Shown: piece after piece, positions 24,086 through 36,782 of the stretch | How the letters are laid out: each line of letters begins with the position of its first letter | How positions within the stretch are numbered: the stretch's first letter is position 1 | Assembly: GCF_022965805.1 (NCBI RefSeq) | Contig: NC_133116.1 | Location: 4,154,001-4,218,000 of the forward strand | DNA from: Primulina eburnea | Lineage: Eukaryota; Streptophyta; Magnoliopsida; Lamiales; Gesneriaceae | Direction: 5' to 3' | DNA length: 64,000 nt | Translations under genes and position numbers: made by a program | Notes under the pieces: model-generated | The model's database searches: none | What the model was told of the DNA's origin: nothing | What the model saw: the letters and a program-made list of their open reading frames with translations, nothing else

Positions 24086-24984
24086 GATCATTGAACAAGA
24101 TGAAGAGACTCTTTTTTTGTAGTTTGCTCAAATCTGTGGTCTACAAGTACTACGAGAGCTGGTATCAATTGTTGATCGTGTTAAGAACCATGCAGAGAAG
24201 TTTCTTTGCCTCACCTCAGATTAACACTGCATTGAAGACAGCATGAATTCTTGACAAGCCTTCCGCCTTAGAAGTATTTTAGCTACTGCATTCTACAATC
24301 AGAAAAGCCTTTCGAAGAGATCGAATGTTCAAGCTTGGATGTTTCTGCATGTGGAGATCCTCGTGATTATGAAACAATGCTCAATATAATAGAAGATACT
24401 TTTGTTGAATCTTCTGTACATAGGATTGGAGTTATTCAAGAACATAGACAATTTCAAGAAATTATACCATGGAATTATATACATGTCATTTTGGCAATCC
24501 AAATATTACATTTTGATTGTTTTGCTACGGATAGACACAAATGAGAATTACTATCCGACGTATATTATTTATGGAACCTTGACATTAATCTCCTGCAGCT
24601 TCTGCACGGGTGAATTAGTAACCAGCTTAGGCAAAATGCTTTTTTTTTGTATAAAAAAATTGCAATTTGGGATTATACATTTCCAATTTTGAGTATAGAA
24701 TTAACATCAGTTTGAAGTAGTAAATGCTTTTAACATGCAATATTTACCACCGAGAAAAACACAGAGAGATAAGTTTTCAGACATTTCAGATCTCATTTTT
24801 CATATCTGAACTAAGACGTGGATAAAATAAGAAGTTGGTAGTTTAAACAGGATCCTAGAAAAACAAGAATGAAATAGCAAACTGAGGCACCTTTCAGAGA
24901 CAAAACATGATGCGATTAAGTTAGTTATGATCCTACTCAGTTATAACTTGCATATTAAATTATAGGTTTTTGCTCAAGATAGTA
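24086..24984. other. Spacer with weak coding-like remnants
   Basis: A short plus-strand stretch at 24335-24480 reads ACGDPRDYETMLNIIEDTFV and looks protein-derived, but stops surround it and no family was recognised. The remainder shows nothing clear. Confidence 0.3.
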
Positions 24985-25660
24985 CCTTACCAACTGCTTT
25001 GAGTATCTTACCGAATATATATTCCACAGGAACACAAGCTCTGGCCAGTACTACCTCTGCTTTCTTGGAATGGCATGGTTTCCTTGGCAACTTATCTTGC
25101 TTGTTTCGCACATTCATAGAGATGGTATAAAAATGGGAATTCGTGACGTAACATACAGGTGTCCTCCTAGAAGTTCTCCAAAAAAGTTGATGAAATCTAC
25201 TGCTCGCTCCGTTGTAAAAAGGATGAAAAATATCGCAATCGTCTCTTAATGCTCCAACTTCAAGGGTGTGTTTGGTTGAGCGGATTAAATAAGGATAGAT
25301 TAATAATCCAATATTTATCGTTAAAATTTTAAGTTGTTTTAATAATCATTTTGACCCGGTTTAAGATCCAATTTTATGGATAACTATTTGATTAATAAAA
25401 TTGGATCTTAAACCGAGTCAAAATGATTATTAAAACATCTTAAAATTTTAACGATATATATTTGACTATTAATCTATCCTTATTTAATCCACTCAACCAA
25501 ACACACCCCAAGAGGATATCCTAGGATTGGTTTACCACTCCCTGGACTTGTTAACAAACATACGGGACATGTTCTTCTCGAAAGCTAGCTTGAACAGTCA
25601 AATGCACGTCAAATAACACTGTCTCCATAATGTCAGTCATGTCCCTGCTGGCGTAGCTAA
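24985..25660 (-). pseudogene. Unidentified coding-like fragment interrupted by a MITE
   Basis: On the minus strand, 25263-24985 is an open frame reading EVGALRDDCDIFHPFYNG, then TPVCYVTNSHFYTISMN, then AEVVLARACVPVEYIFGKI, ending LKAVGK before a GT donor. Across the MITE at 25264-25508 the same frame continues upstream as GSGKPILGYPL, and before that, after a one-base shift, as VHLTVQASFREEHVPYVC. The composition looks like real protein. The family was not recognised. It directly follows the kinase-derived fragment at 25661-25809. Confidence 0.45.
25264..25508. mobile_element. Tourist-like MITE, copy 1
   Basis: The 245-bp element is an inverted repeat over nearly its full length, with ends gggtgtgtttggttgagcgg / ccactcaaccaaacacaccc. 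A 3-bp direct repeat CAA flanks it (25261-25263, 25509-25511). The same family occurs at 47782-48027. A 3-bp target duplication and this size suggest a PIF/Harbinger-derived (Tourist) MITE. Confidence 0.85.
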
Positions 25661-25809
25661 GAACTGCCATAGCTGTCCGGTCAATTCGCAAATGATGGAA
25701 AATATTGTATTTCCAACATCCAACTTGTAAGCTAGAAGAGGACATAGAACAAGTTACTTACGTGGTTAATTCATTCCAGTTGACCTGTATTTTGGCTGTT
25801 GCTTCACGA
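25661..25809 (-). repeat. Partial copy of the CDKF;4 gene (exon 15 end plus intron)
   Basis: About 149 bases match 38005-38153 with few changes. On the minus strand the copy holds the codons for [13 protein letters not shown] followed by the intron start. Homology stops sharply on both sides. Because intron sequence is included, it is a DNA-level copy. Confidence 0.85.
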
Positions 25810-26290
25810 CTGCTAAACACCTGACCGCATTTTTCAAAAAAATGATGGAACAGCTCCATGTTAATACTCTCATGGTAACGTGAACTCAACCTTAGAATAT
25901 TGAACTTATTTAACGAGCACACTTACAAATATATGCCGAAATCAGAATCAACAAGTTAAAAAAGTGACCAATAAAAGAAGCCAACGGCAACTAGTTTCCT
26001 AAATGCCAAATTCAAATCCAACCAAATTTTGATTACATGCGAAAAACAGGGTATCGTGTGAATATCACAAGTAATTCAACAAAGAATATGACAACATGGA
26101 ATCACTCCTGCCAAAACAGAAGCTATGGTGGATGAAAGCTGTCTCGAATCAGATCGAGCTTAGCAATGAGGTGGGAGGTGGGGAGTATAGTTCTTTACAA
26201 CAATAAAACACTTGTACCAGAAGTATTAAATCTCTCACAATCTGCCCAACTAAATTTGGATGGGTATCAACCGCATTCTTCTAATAAAGA

Positions 26291-29200
26291 TCACATCTCA
26301 GAAACCGACCACATATATGCTTCCATCTCTGTAGCTCGTTTTTCGTTCGTCCTTTTAAACACTTCTTTCTCATATCCTACACAACAGAAGCGGCAAAAGA
26401 CATTATAAACTTCCATCCATTTTCATATATATTCAACGCACATTAGATGCCACATTCTTATGTATTAAAATTTCAAGAAATGGCGCATGGATAGGTGAAA
26501 CGGTAGCAAAGAGCTCACCATTACTGCGGTCTACACCATCCCAGTGTCTTCCTGGTTTGATTCCATACCGGTTTGGAGCAGCTTCAAGTCTTCTCTTTAT
26601 CCAGCTGTGACTCGGGATTTCCTGGGGAATTATAAATCCAGATTCTTTCATCTTCTCATTATCGCCAAGGTCTGGAAGAACTGGCAGAGAGTGCTTTCTC
26701 TGTAGGAGCAAATCAATTCGGGTAAGCCAAGAACCAGTTGGGTTGATAAAAGTGTAGTTCAGAGAATAGAAGTACCAATTTTATGAAAACAAAGAATAAA
26801 TGATATACAACCTACCGTCACCAAATGTGCCATAGGATCACCCCATCTAACTCTTTCCTTCAGCATTCTGTCTAGATCAGCATCATCCCTAGAGAAAATT
26901 CAAATTGAAAATAAGTGCAACACGCTAAGCCTTCCTATTTCATCAGAAGGATAGCTACAAAGCACCGAATCAACAAAGATGATGCAATTAATATTTACAG
27001 GAAAAGCTGTGATCTAAATAAAGATGGACTTTTTTGGATGGGAATCCAAATGAAAACGAAATTGATTCTCAATTGGTTAGTTCTAAATTTTTTATAGATC
27101 AAGAATATCTTTAGACAGAACTCTAAGGATGTACTCTGGCAATAGAAAGAAGGATTAACACGGATATACCTTCAAACCCTCTTCGTCTCCCCCTCTTAGA
27201 CACCATATAGTGTTCCCCTATTATTAAACCCGTAGTTCTAATACAGATGGTTTGTCAGTTAGGACTGAACTGTGATATTTTCAAGAACTAATGAAAATTC
27301 ATAGAGTTACTTAATCAAGTAAACCAACCAAATCATAATCAAACAATCATAGCATTTCCAATTGTTAACATGCAAGTAAATTCGCATTATGTGCGGGTGC
27401 TTCGAGCATCCATGCACTGAAAATAAACTTAACCACACCTAAGGGCAAAACAAATTATAATGACCTCATCTATTTTTCAAATGTTACAGGAAGAAAGTGA
27501 GGTGCCAGTGAGACCCACTGAATAAGTTGCTGGACATTCAAGACAAGGGTGGAATACTCATCTATGTTGCTAAGGATAAGTAACTCGCCTAAGAATGTAT
27601 TCTATGAGAAAACAGCTTCAACCACATTATTGATGATCAAGACATTCCAATAATGCAAGAATATTAGCTCTTCATGTTTCCATATCTCATTTTAACATGA
27701 TTGGCAGAATGTATGAAGACTAAATATGTCAAATAGTGCATGAAAATTGAGAGTGTTCCGTTCCAAATTTTGTAAATTTATAATCTATTCAATGGCATAT
27801 ATACTTCTAAAAAATTATATTTTAACGGATTCCTCTTGATCCTTTCTATTACCTGCTCCGTGCAAATGGTTTATCCTTCTCTGATTTGAATTCCTCAAGT
27901 TTAGCTTCAGCTTCCCGCTTTTGAGCCAATCCTTTACCCCATTCCAGCTTGATTTCCTGAAGGTAAATTATGGTCATCACTTGAAAAAAATACATGTATC
28001 ATTAAATGTGAGACATTCAAGGCAAAAGGACAGGCATAAGATACATATATATCTGCGGAGTTCATTCAAGCCACGGCATGGATATTACAGAGACTAATGC
28101 AATATTATCAGAAAATAATAATTATGATAAAGAAAAACATGATGAAAGAAATACACGAACAAGACTACAAGGCCTTTGGTCTCAAACTAACAAACAAACA
28201 TGCAGAAGCAATTTGTTTAGCCAAGTTGTGAAATGTGATATAAAAAATCTATTTGTTTCAGAGCGAAGTGCATATCCCAATTTCTTCTAAAATCACATAC
28301 AATATTACAACTATTATTATCACTGTGATAACTTCAATAAACAAAATTATATTATTTAGCCGAGTTCGGCAATGAAACGATAAAGCGTAATAAGATAAGG
28401 TGCAGAGATAAACCCTCCGACATAGCGTGATAACTAAACTAAACCGCAAATCCCCATAAGCTCTATAAATCTCACCAAGGCCCCTAACCATATGTACAGT
28501 CACAAACCAAACATGCCCAACATTCCACATACCCATATCCTTGTCCATTACCTAAAAAGTGTTCATATAGGGTGAGCCAAAAAGAGCTCGTTACAGTCCC
28601 CACTATTCAAGCAGCTACCCATGTCATGATGTTGAATCGCATGCTCAATATGACAGTAGCATATACATAAATATATATTTTGCTTGTGAGTCGCTCAGAA
28701 ACACATACCGACACATTTAGAGTTCAAATGGCCTTACACAAGCTCATATCACTGCTACTAGGAAAAATTCAAATCAACAAGCACGTGAGACTTCTGGGCA
28801 GGGAAATCTAGCAACAGCCAGCTTCAGATGCACGTTCAGGATGAATTAGGAAATCAGAAAACAGGAAGGGGAATGAAATGAATTGAGTAGGAATGAATTA
28901 AGCAACAGCACTGGTGCAGAATTCTTTATTATCCACGAGTAATTAATGCCCCCGAACTGAAACGAAAATGCAAACAGAAACCCATTTGACTCACGGTCCA
29001 TTAAGCCTGGATGTACCTAATATCCTGAAGAATTAAATGTAGGCTGGCCAAAGAAAGTAAATGACAGTCAAGTATGCCAAGTATGGCAAAACTGGTGAAT
29101 TCTTATCAAAATGATGTTTTAGCAGACTGACCACTGGGCACTGAATGTTCATTTAACATTTAGATAATTTCCGGTACAATCCTCTTGGTAATGCTGAGAT

Positions 29201-30376
29201 ACAAAACAATAAAAGAAAACAAAGGGGTGGGAAGGAAGATACTACATGAAAAAGTAAGCCATGTTCATGAAAAAAATTTCCAATATCTCGGAGTTCAAAA
29301 AAGATAAACAGAAGTGGCACCTTAGGCTTCTCTTCTATCTTCTTTTTATCCTTCTGAGATTTTAAAAACTCCTCCTTTGACATGCGTTCGCCTGCAACAG
29401 AAAGGATATAGCATATCATGTTTTTTTCCTGCTGGAAAAATGGCATGTGACCAAAGAAGATACATTTTCTCACCTGTAGATTTGTTTCGGTATACAGCTT
29501 CAGCATTTCGGCCGCTTACAGAAGGATCCATTTCTTTGAATCTACAGAAACATGAGTTTTGGACTTAGGTTGAGAATCTGAGGAAGCATAAGAAATAAGC
29601 TAAATAAATATAGCTTTGTAAAGTGGGATGTAGTTATTCATAGATTAACGTTAATCTACGCATTTCAACCTCATATGGTGCCCAAAGGAGACTCAGCAAC
29701 TAACACATATAACAACGTAAATAAAGCACCACGGGGTGGATTAATACGGAAACCTGAAGTTATCTCTCTATGTGATACAACTCATACATGTTTTTTTTTG
29801 GCTAAAACTCCTGTAGAGTACTTCCTCTATGTCCTCCATCTATCCATAAACTTGACTATATCATAAAATACAGCATATAGTCATCATCTAATTAAGACAA
29901 AACCCATTTATAACATGCTATCCCCAAATTCTATTCCATCATAACATCATTTCTTAAACCAATTCCTGAGACTAAAATATGAATATATGCTTGAAGCTCT
30001 ACTAACTCTGCTAACTCGGATAAATATTTGAATGTAGTTGAAGTTCAAATAAGTTCAGTATCATTCTTCAGGGAGGTCAACATCAGACCAAACAAATATT
30101 CCATGGGGAAAAGACGGATGTTTGAGCAGTAGAGAGATAATCCCGGACACAATATTAACGAAAACATAATAGTTACCTTAGCAAATCTTCCTTTTTCTTT
30201 CTATCAATTTCTTCTTTCATATCCACACCAGACACTAAACCAGTCTTTGAACGATCAATCAAAAGAGGCGATTCTTTACGTCTCTTTCCTGGGGGAGAAA
30301 GATCAGAAACTGAAGAAGCTAAATTTACAGTGTCATCACCCGTTTTGAATATTGACTTACTAGTAGAGATATGCAT
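26291..30376 (-). CDS. BUD13: BUD13 homolog (RES complex splicing factor), N-terminal part missing
   Basis: Seven minus-strand exons join in phase: about 30376-30177, 29541-29474, 29391-29321, 27956-27853, 26888-26816, 26699-26519 and 26376-26291. They encode the conserved C-terminal BUD13 domain: KTGLVSGVDMKEEIDRKKKE, FKEMDPSVSGRNAEAVYR, RMSKEEFLKSQK, EIKLEWGKGLAQKREAEAKL, KPFARSRDDADLDRMLKERV, RWGDPMAHLV, HSWIKRRLEAAPNRYGIKPG, RHWDGVDRSNGYEKEVFKR, and the usual ending AYMWSVSEM. BUD13 belongs to the RES complex of activated spliceosomes, in the nucleus. Plant homologs are normally much longer, with an N-terminal Lys-rich start and repeated SPPRR-type segments. Here the frame begins at SDLSPPGKRRK and upstream DNA is retroelement, so the gene is 5'-truncated or its first exons lie beyond the insertion. 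Expression is uncertain. Confidence 0.85.
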
Positions 30377-32732
30377 GAAATCTGTTTTGCCATTCTTGAT
30401 GTAACAGATGGGATATAACAGTTGATTAGAATGACATGAAGATGTTTACCAGAAATCATTGTATTATGAGTTCACTGAACTCACTAGATCTGTATAGGAT
30501 ATTGATATTTCGTCTCTGATGTAATATTACTGTGTTTTGAATCCGTATATGCTGCAGATTATTGTGAACCAGTGAGAGTATATACAGTTCCAACCGAATC
30601 AGAGTTAAATTCGAGAGTTACAGCAGTTCAGAATGTGATCAGAATGTAACAGATATGTGATTGTGTATTTTGTATGAGACTGATTATCTTGTGATGTCAG
30701 ATGTGTCAGAATTGTACAGAAAAGCTTGATATAAATAGTCAGAGCCGAATACCAGGTAGAGATATTTTCTGAATCGCTAACAGAAAAGACAGAAAGATAG
30801 AAATCAGAAGATTTATTACAGAAATTGTATAGTTCTGACGAGAAATGGGGAGTATAATTCGATGAATTTCATAATGAGATTACTTCAATACTTTCCAGAT
30901 ATGATATGATATGGTTATGATTGACAGATTGTTCAATCTATATCTATTAGTTTGTACAGATAACGTACAAACATGACCAACTGACACAGATCGATGTCAG
31001 AAAAGTGGTCAGAAAGATCAGAATGTCACAGTAGATTGTATCAGATTGTGACTTTTGATTGATTTGGTACTTGTAATAGAGTATATCATGAGCTTTCTCT
31101 TAGATTGTTTTACAGATTGACAGACAGTCAGAATGTACTAGCCAGATATTGGAAGATTTTGGTACAGCTTTGTGCTGGATATTAACACTATACAGCTTTA
31201 GTGCTGGATGTTAGCACTAGCTGTTATGAATTATTGTCACTGTATGAATTCCTGTATGACAATAATTATTAAGACAGTTCAGAATGGACAGATTTAAGAA
31301 ACCAACGTCGGATGACGACGATTGGTATTTGAAGCTGAAGACAGTATATGTCCTTGATTGAGATAAACAGATTTGATAATAGCTGATGATCCTGATATGT
31401 GATGAGCTGTAGATTGGTTTATACGGACGTTGTATAGCCAGTAATACGAGATTGATTCTGTCAGAAGGATTGGAGAAGTATTATGACATTGTACTTAGTG
31501 AATTCTTTTTCCAGATTGGAATCAGAATCAGTAGAAGTAAGAGAATTCAGAATGAAGATTATCCTGTTGTTGAAAACACAGTAAGATTGTCAGCATGTCA
31601 ATGAGAATATCTGAAAGACAGAATCTGATATGAGATTGAAATTTCAGAATTGATTCATTGAGATAAGTTTTCTGATTTACCTCTTGTATACGTTTCGTGT
31701 TGATATATGACCTGATTACCTGTGATTTCGAGGACGAAATCGTAACTTAGAGGGGGAGAATTGTAAGGTCCGAGATTATAGAAATGATATTATTTTAAAC
31801 CGAGATTATTGAATTAGAGAATTATGGAGTGTTGAATTATATTCCAAGATGTTTTAACTTATTTAGGATTGAAATTGAATTAAAAGATTGAGCAGGGACC
31901 GATTTGCAAATAGTGAAAAGTTGAGGGACTAAAGTGCAATTATGACTTGAATATGACACTTGTCCTTGCATGCAAATATATAATGTATATGTTCTTCATT
32001 CCTACGAGACCAACATCAAAGAAAATCGAGAAAGTCCCTCAAAGCTTTAAGGTTGTTTAGATTTTGATTTTGAAGGATTCGTACGTCTGATTTTGAATCC
32101 GAGTGCAGTACCGTAATCCTCTCGACACGAGCTACAACTGGACGTAAGTTTTATTGAGTTCTGTTATCATTTGAAATTATGATATTGGAGAAATTATTAT
32201 TTGACCATTATTATGTGTTCTGGGAATACTAGACATCGTAGAATCGAAGTCAGATCGAAGAACAGATTGATTATGAAATTGTTATGATTTTTCAGATTAT
32301 ATTAATTGAAATTGAATAGATTTGGATTATAGACTGATTACAAATTGTATCGAATATGAGTTATGATTTGTAATTAATATCTGGTGATATGGTATTGACG
32401 GGAATACTGAGATTGTGCCGTTATGCCGCTGATTTGAGTTAATGCAGATTAATCAGATTCAGAGTTGAATTGAGAATAAAATATTGATATTATGATTCTT
32501 GATATATCGTTTCAGATTTACAGATACAGTCTTGAGTTCAGAACTTCGATTGCTTTAGACCGAGACTATAAACGAAAGGTATAAGTCAGTGTGGTATTGG
32601 GAGATCGACTTAAGTCAGTCTAGACTTGAGTTTCCCTAAATCACATACTTTACTTTATTGCATTGATATTGCATTGATTTGATGGATATACTTGTTCTCT
32701 TGATTTATAGATAGCAGGTATCAGACGAGAAA

Positions 32733-32874
32733 TCTTGTGACAGAAGTGCCTGATAGTGGTGGGATCGCCACGGGCACATTGCACGATGTCACAGGATAGT
32801 GTAGACATCTTGGGACGGAAGTGCCTGACAGTGGCGGGATCGCCACGGGCACATTGCACGATGTCTCAAGATGG
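32733..32874. repeat. Two copies of a 66-bp repeat within the LTR
   Basis: Units begin at 32733 and 32809 (period 76) and share 'gggatcgccacgggcacatt' and 'gcacgatgtc'. Confidence 0.9.
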
Positions 32875-32926
32875 GTTATTAGCGATAGAGCTACAGTCCA
32901 TGACGGATAGGTCAGGACACCGGATG

Positions 32927-33058
32927 TTGGTTATATCGAGTAATAGGAATTGGAATTCTTCTATTACGGAATTCGATATAGGAACACCATATTTGGTTAT
33001 ATCGAGTAATAGGAACAGAGTTCCTTCTATTACGGAATTCGATATAGGAATACCACAT
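32927..33058. repeat. Two copies of a 66-bp hairpin-forming repeat within the LTR
   Basis: Units begin at 32927 and 32993. Each carries inverted blocks 'atatcga', 'taatag' and 'ctatta', 'tcgatat', so each can fold into a stem-loop. Confidence 0.9.
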
Positions 33059-33584
33059 TTGGAAAGCGGGATCCCTAGACTAGGATTGAGTCTAGTCTGA
33101 ATGATAGAGTTATGATCATTGTCGACACTCTATGATTGTTTATGTTCAGATTTTGATACATATATCTGTTACCTGATTACATGCTTTATATTTGTTTATA
33201 TGATTGCATGTTTCGTTGATTTATACTGGGATTTATTCTCACCGGAGTTATCCGGCTGTTGTCTTGTCTGTATGTGTACATGACAACAGGTGGGACAGGA
33301 TCAGGGCAGAAGATGAGGAGAGATCGTGATAGAGTGGAGACTTCGGACTTGGATGTATATAGGATTTTGACACTTGATATTTAGACGTTGAACCTTAGTT
33401 TTACTGATTTTAGACGATACAGGACTTGTACTTTATTTTATACTGAGTTGTATATTAGTTGATTTCACTACGTTCCGCATTTTAAAAAAAATAAATAAAA
33501 AAATTTTTAGACCCTGTTTTATAATTGATTAATTAGTCCCAACGATGATTAAGAACTTGATTAGCGTCTGGGTCCCCACAACAT

Positions 33585-33648
33585 GGATGGTCCAAATAAG
33601 ATATTCGTCTCACAAATACAACCCGTGAGACCGTCTCACACAAGTTTT
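33585..33648. mobile_element. GTCTCAC-type MITE, right half only
   Basis: The sequence 'tccaaataagatattcgtct' through 'gtgagaccgtctcacacaag' matches the right end of the family described at 45156-45336. The left half is replaced by the LTR element, suggesting the retroelement landed in this MITE. Confidence 0.75.
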
Positions 33649-33653
33649 TGTGT

Positions 33654-36600
33654 TATATTTTTGCAGTATAGTCGAGAAGCAGTAATATTCGATCTATCTT
33701 TTTGAGGGAACTTTGACAATTAAAACAATGAAAATGATATTTTTCGATAAACTACAATTAAAATTTGTATAAATAATTGTTCTCACTTTATTCACGATGT
33801 GTATTTACAGAATTCTTGGAAAACAATATATTTATTTAAAACAAAACCATGAAGATATTTTTTATTGTCTAGGGAGAAAATATATATGAGATTAGATTAA
33901 AATTAATGTTAATTTTTCTTTAATTTTTGAAATATATTTTAAAAAATAAATATATAATTAATTATTTCGCAGATCTAAAGAACTAAATAACATCAACAAT
34001 ATATTTTTAGCCTATTATAAATGCTGCATTTGGTTGCAAGGAATAAATTATTCTTAATATTAATTTTATTTTGTAAATATTATTGATGTTATTTAGTTCT
34101 TTAGAATTGCGAAATAGTATTTTTATATGTATTTTAAAAAATATTTCAAAAATTGAAGAAAATTAAACAAAAATTCTAATATAATCTCTAGTTTATTCTC
34201 TTTTAATAGAGTGTTTAGTTAAACTTATTTAAAATAATTTATTTCAAGACAGTTTTAATAATGCAACATATTCATTATTTTTATTTAATTTCGAATCAAT
34301 CCTTAAAAATATTTTTCCATTTGTAAGTATCACCGTATCGTATTCATCTTATCCTTTTTATTAACTTTTTGTTTGGGAAACGTTTTATTCTTTTGAACAA
34401 AATAGTAATATATATTTATTTGGAAATCAAAAGTATTCGAAAACATACCCAAAAAAACCCTTCATAAATGTTCATACATTGATAATTTATAATATATTCT
34501 GCATCGATACGCCAAATTTAAACAAAATATCATATTCGAGACTCAATTATAACTAACATTAATACGGCTAAAAAAATATATCAATGTTGAAAAAAAAAAA
34601 ACAAAAAAAAAAACCATGTTCCAATCTCAGTCGAATCGAGTACCAGCTAGTTGCCCAAACATCAATTGTTTTTAGTTGCCTCGATTAATCAGTCATTACA
34701 AAAAATAAATAAAAAATATTAGCGACGGTCAAACCGTCGTTAAAAGGGTAAAACGACGGTTTTAACGACATTTTGAAAGTCCGACACAGAAATGCGCGAG
34801 CCTTCTCAAAGCGACGGTTCAACAACACCGTCGCTAAAAAAAGCGACGGTTATTTGAACACGGTTGCTATAAAAAGCGACGGTTTTGACATTACCGTCGC
34901 TTAATATAGCGACCGTTATCACAACATCGTCGCTATAAAGAGCGACGGTTCTACTAAAACCGTCGCTATTTATAGCGACGGTATATGTAAAACCGTCGCT
35001 ATATTAATTGGCGGTTTTTTTAATAAAGCGACGGTACGTAACAAAAGTCCATCTAATGCACCGCGACGATAATAAATTTAAGCAAAAATTAATGTATTAA
35101 ATTTACACAAATAAATTAATACGTTAAATCATGTATTAAACTTTCTGTACAAAAAAAAAAAAACTTTCAAACCTGATGTTGCACGAAGATTTAGCTGCTT
35201 CCACGTGACGCTGGAAAATCACCCGCGTAACAAATCTACAAAATAAATACGAAATAGTTAGTACAAAATAAAAAACCGAAACTTCGAAAATTTTTGAGAG
35301 TTTGGTTACTACCAGAGATAGGTGAAAATCGCTCAAGAAAATTGTTCGGAACCTCGGTATAAATAGAATCATAGCGACGGTTTAGGGTAAAACTGTCGCC
35401 AGTAGCGACAGTTTTCCATAAACCGTCGCCGATTTCATCGGCGACGGTTACATATACCGTCGCCGATTCTGACGACGACGGTTTAATGATACCGTCGCAG
35501 AATCAAATCGGCGACAGTTTACAAAAACCGTCGCAGACCGGCGACGGTTTGTATTAAACCGTCGCTATATATCGGAAGTAAAAAAGCGACGGTTTATTGA
35601 CACCGTCGCAATATATTACGACGGTTTATTCAATCGTGGCTAAAAATGCGACGGTTTATAGTAAACCGTGGCTAAAAAGCGACGGTTTTTATTAAACTGT
35701 GACTAAAAAAGCGACAGTATTTATTAAACTGTCGCTTTTTATTTTGCGACGGTTGCGTAAAAAACCGTAGCTATATGGCGACGGTTAGAATAAACCGTCG
35801 CAATATTTGCGACGGTTTCGGTAATCGTCGCTAAGCCTTTCGTTTTTTCTAGTGGTCATACAATTGACACGTGAGATCATTTTACGTGGTATCTAATTCT
35901 ATTGTGCTTCATTTAATTATTAATCTATTCGATCAACTAAAATTAAAAGGAACTTGTATATTGTCATTTGTCATATACGATCCTAAAAAGTCATTGTGAA
36001 CATGGTTTAAAAAATTCATCTTTCAAATGTAATTTTAATTTCTATAATATAATTAATTTTTCAATATCTCAACTAGGAAAAACATTAATTCATCTTTAAA
36101 TAATAATTATAAAGTCAAATTTATTCCGTGAAACAATTATTATATATCTACAATAGCCAAATGGGTAAAATGAAATTCATAAATTTAACTATAATTTCGA
36201 CATCAACGACAAAATATAACATAAAAACTATTATAAGATCGTTTCAGATATCAATTTTGTTAGTTGGATCTTCGACCTGACCATGTAACCAAAAAATATC
36301 ATTTTTATGTTAAAAATATTATTTTTGATGACAATCATGTATCAAGTCAACCCGTTTCATAGATAAAAACTAATGAAACTTTCTCACAAAATATCTACTC
36401 AAAAATTAATCCAGATAACTATTACTATTCATTTACCATACATTTTCCAAATTTTCATTCATCAAATTTCATGATAAATTTAATACAAAATCTCATTATA
36501 GCAAAATCCTACTATATAATAACAAAATCTCATGATATAATTGTGATAAATATTATCGTACGATATATTAATGATACCTTTAGCATTACTCTTTTATTAA
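33654..36600. repeat. Intergenic segmental duplication, copy A (partner at 44646-46520)
   Basis: 33654-33905 aligns with 44646-44910 ('gggaactttgacaattaaa', 'gatatttttcgataaactac'). 35861-36240 aligns with 45010-45780 once two MITEs are removed from the latter ('gtggtatctaatt', 'aatagccaaa'). 36380-36600 aligns in pieces with 45837-45880 and 46380-46520. 33906-34693 has no partner and is plain AT-rich DNA. No gene is present. Confidence 0.8.
34694..35854. mobile_element. CACTA-like non-autonomous transposon with GCGACGGTTT arrays
   Basis: The right end reads, on the minus strand, CACTAGAAAAAACG. The left end reads CATTACAAAAAAT, a one-base variant of CACTACAAAAA. The trinucleotide GTC stands at both edges. 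The interior is filled with about 30 copies of GCGACGGTTT and its complement AAACCGTCGC, mostly paired head to head across 4-15 bases of AT-rich loop. Such subterminal repeat arrays are what CACTA (En/Spm) transposases bind. A middle part (about 35040-35370) is free of them. No open frame of note. Confidence 0.75.
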
Positions 36601-36782
36601 TTATACATTTATTTTACTTATTGTAAATCAAGCAAAAGATACTAAGATGCACTTGGTAAAGGGGTACCGTGCATCTCTCCTAACTCCAATCCCCAAGTAT
36701 GGGGAACCCCATCCACTTCAAGTCCTTAAAAATGAACGTTATAGTTCTTGAAATGAAATCAACTACCAATTATTAATTACTA

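Larger units (their letters stand above)
30385..33580 (+). mobile_element. Gypsy-type LTR retrotransposon remnant: decayed internal region plus 3' LTR
   Basis: The 3' LTR runs 31762-33580 (TGTAAGGTCC ... GGTCCCCACA) and is directly preceded by a polypurine tract (agagggggagaat) and a 'gatttcgaggacgaaatc' stretch, the usual end of plant Ty3/gypsy pol genes (DFEDEI). The 1.4 kb upstream is internal sequence so decayed that no protease, RT or integrase motif can be read. No 5' LTR or primer-binding site is present, so the left part is lost. The left boundary is taken as the end of BUD13 sequence. The element is inactive. Confidence 0.75.

Noticed and set aside
32756..33100. Plus-strand ORF of 114 codons with internal repeats
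   Set aside because: It translates the tandem repeats of the LTR; LTRs do not code here and no family matches.
34700..35850. CRISPR-like array suggested by many short GCGACGGTTT repeats
   Set aside because: Spacing is irregular, repeats alternate in orientation and are only about 10 bases, the genome is eukaryotic, and transposon ends bound the region.
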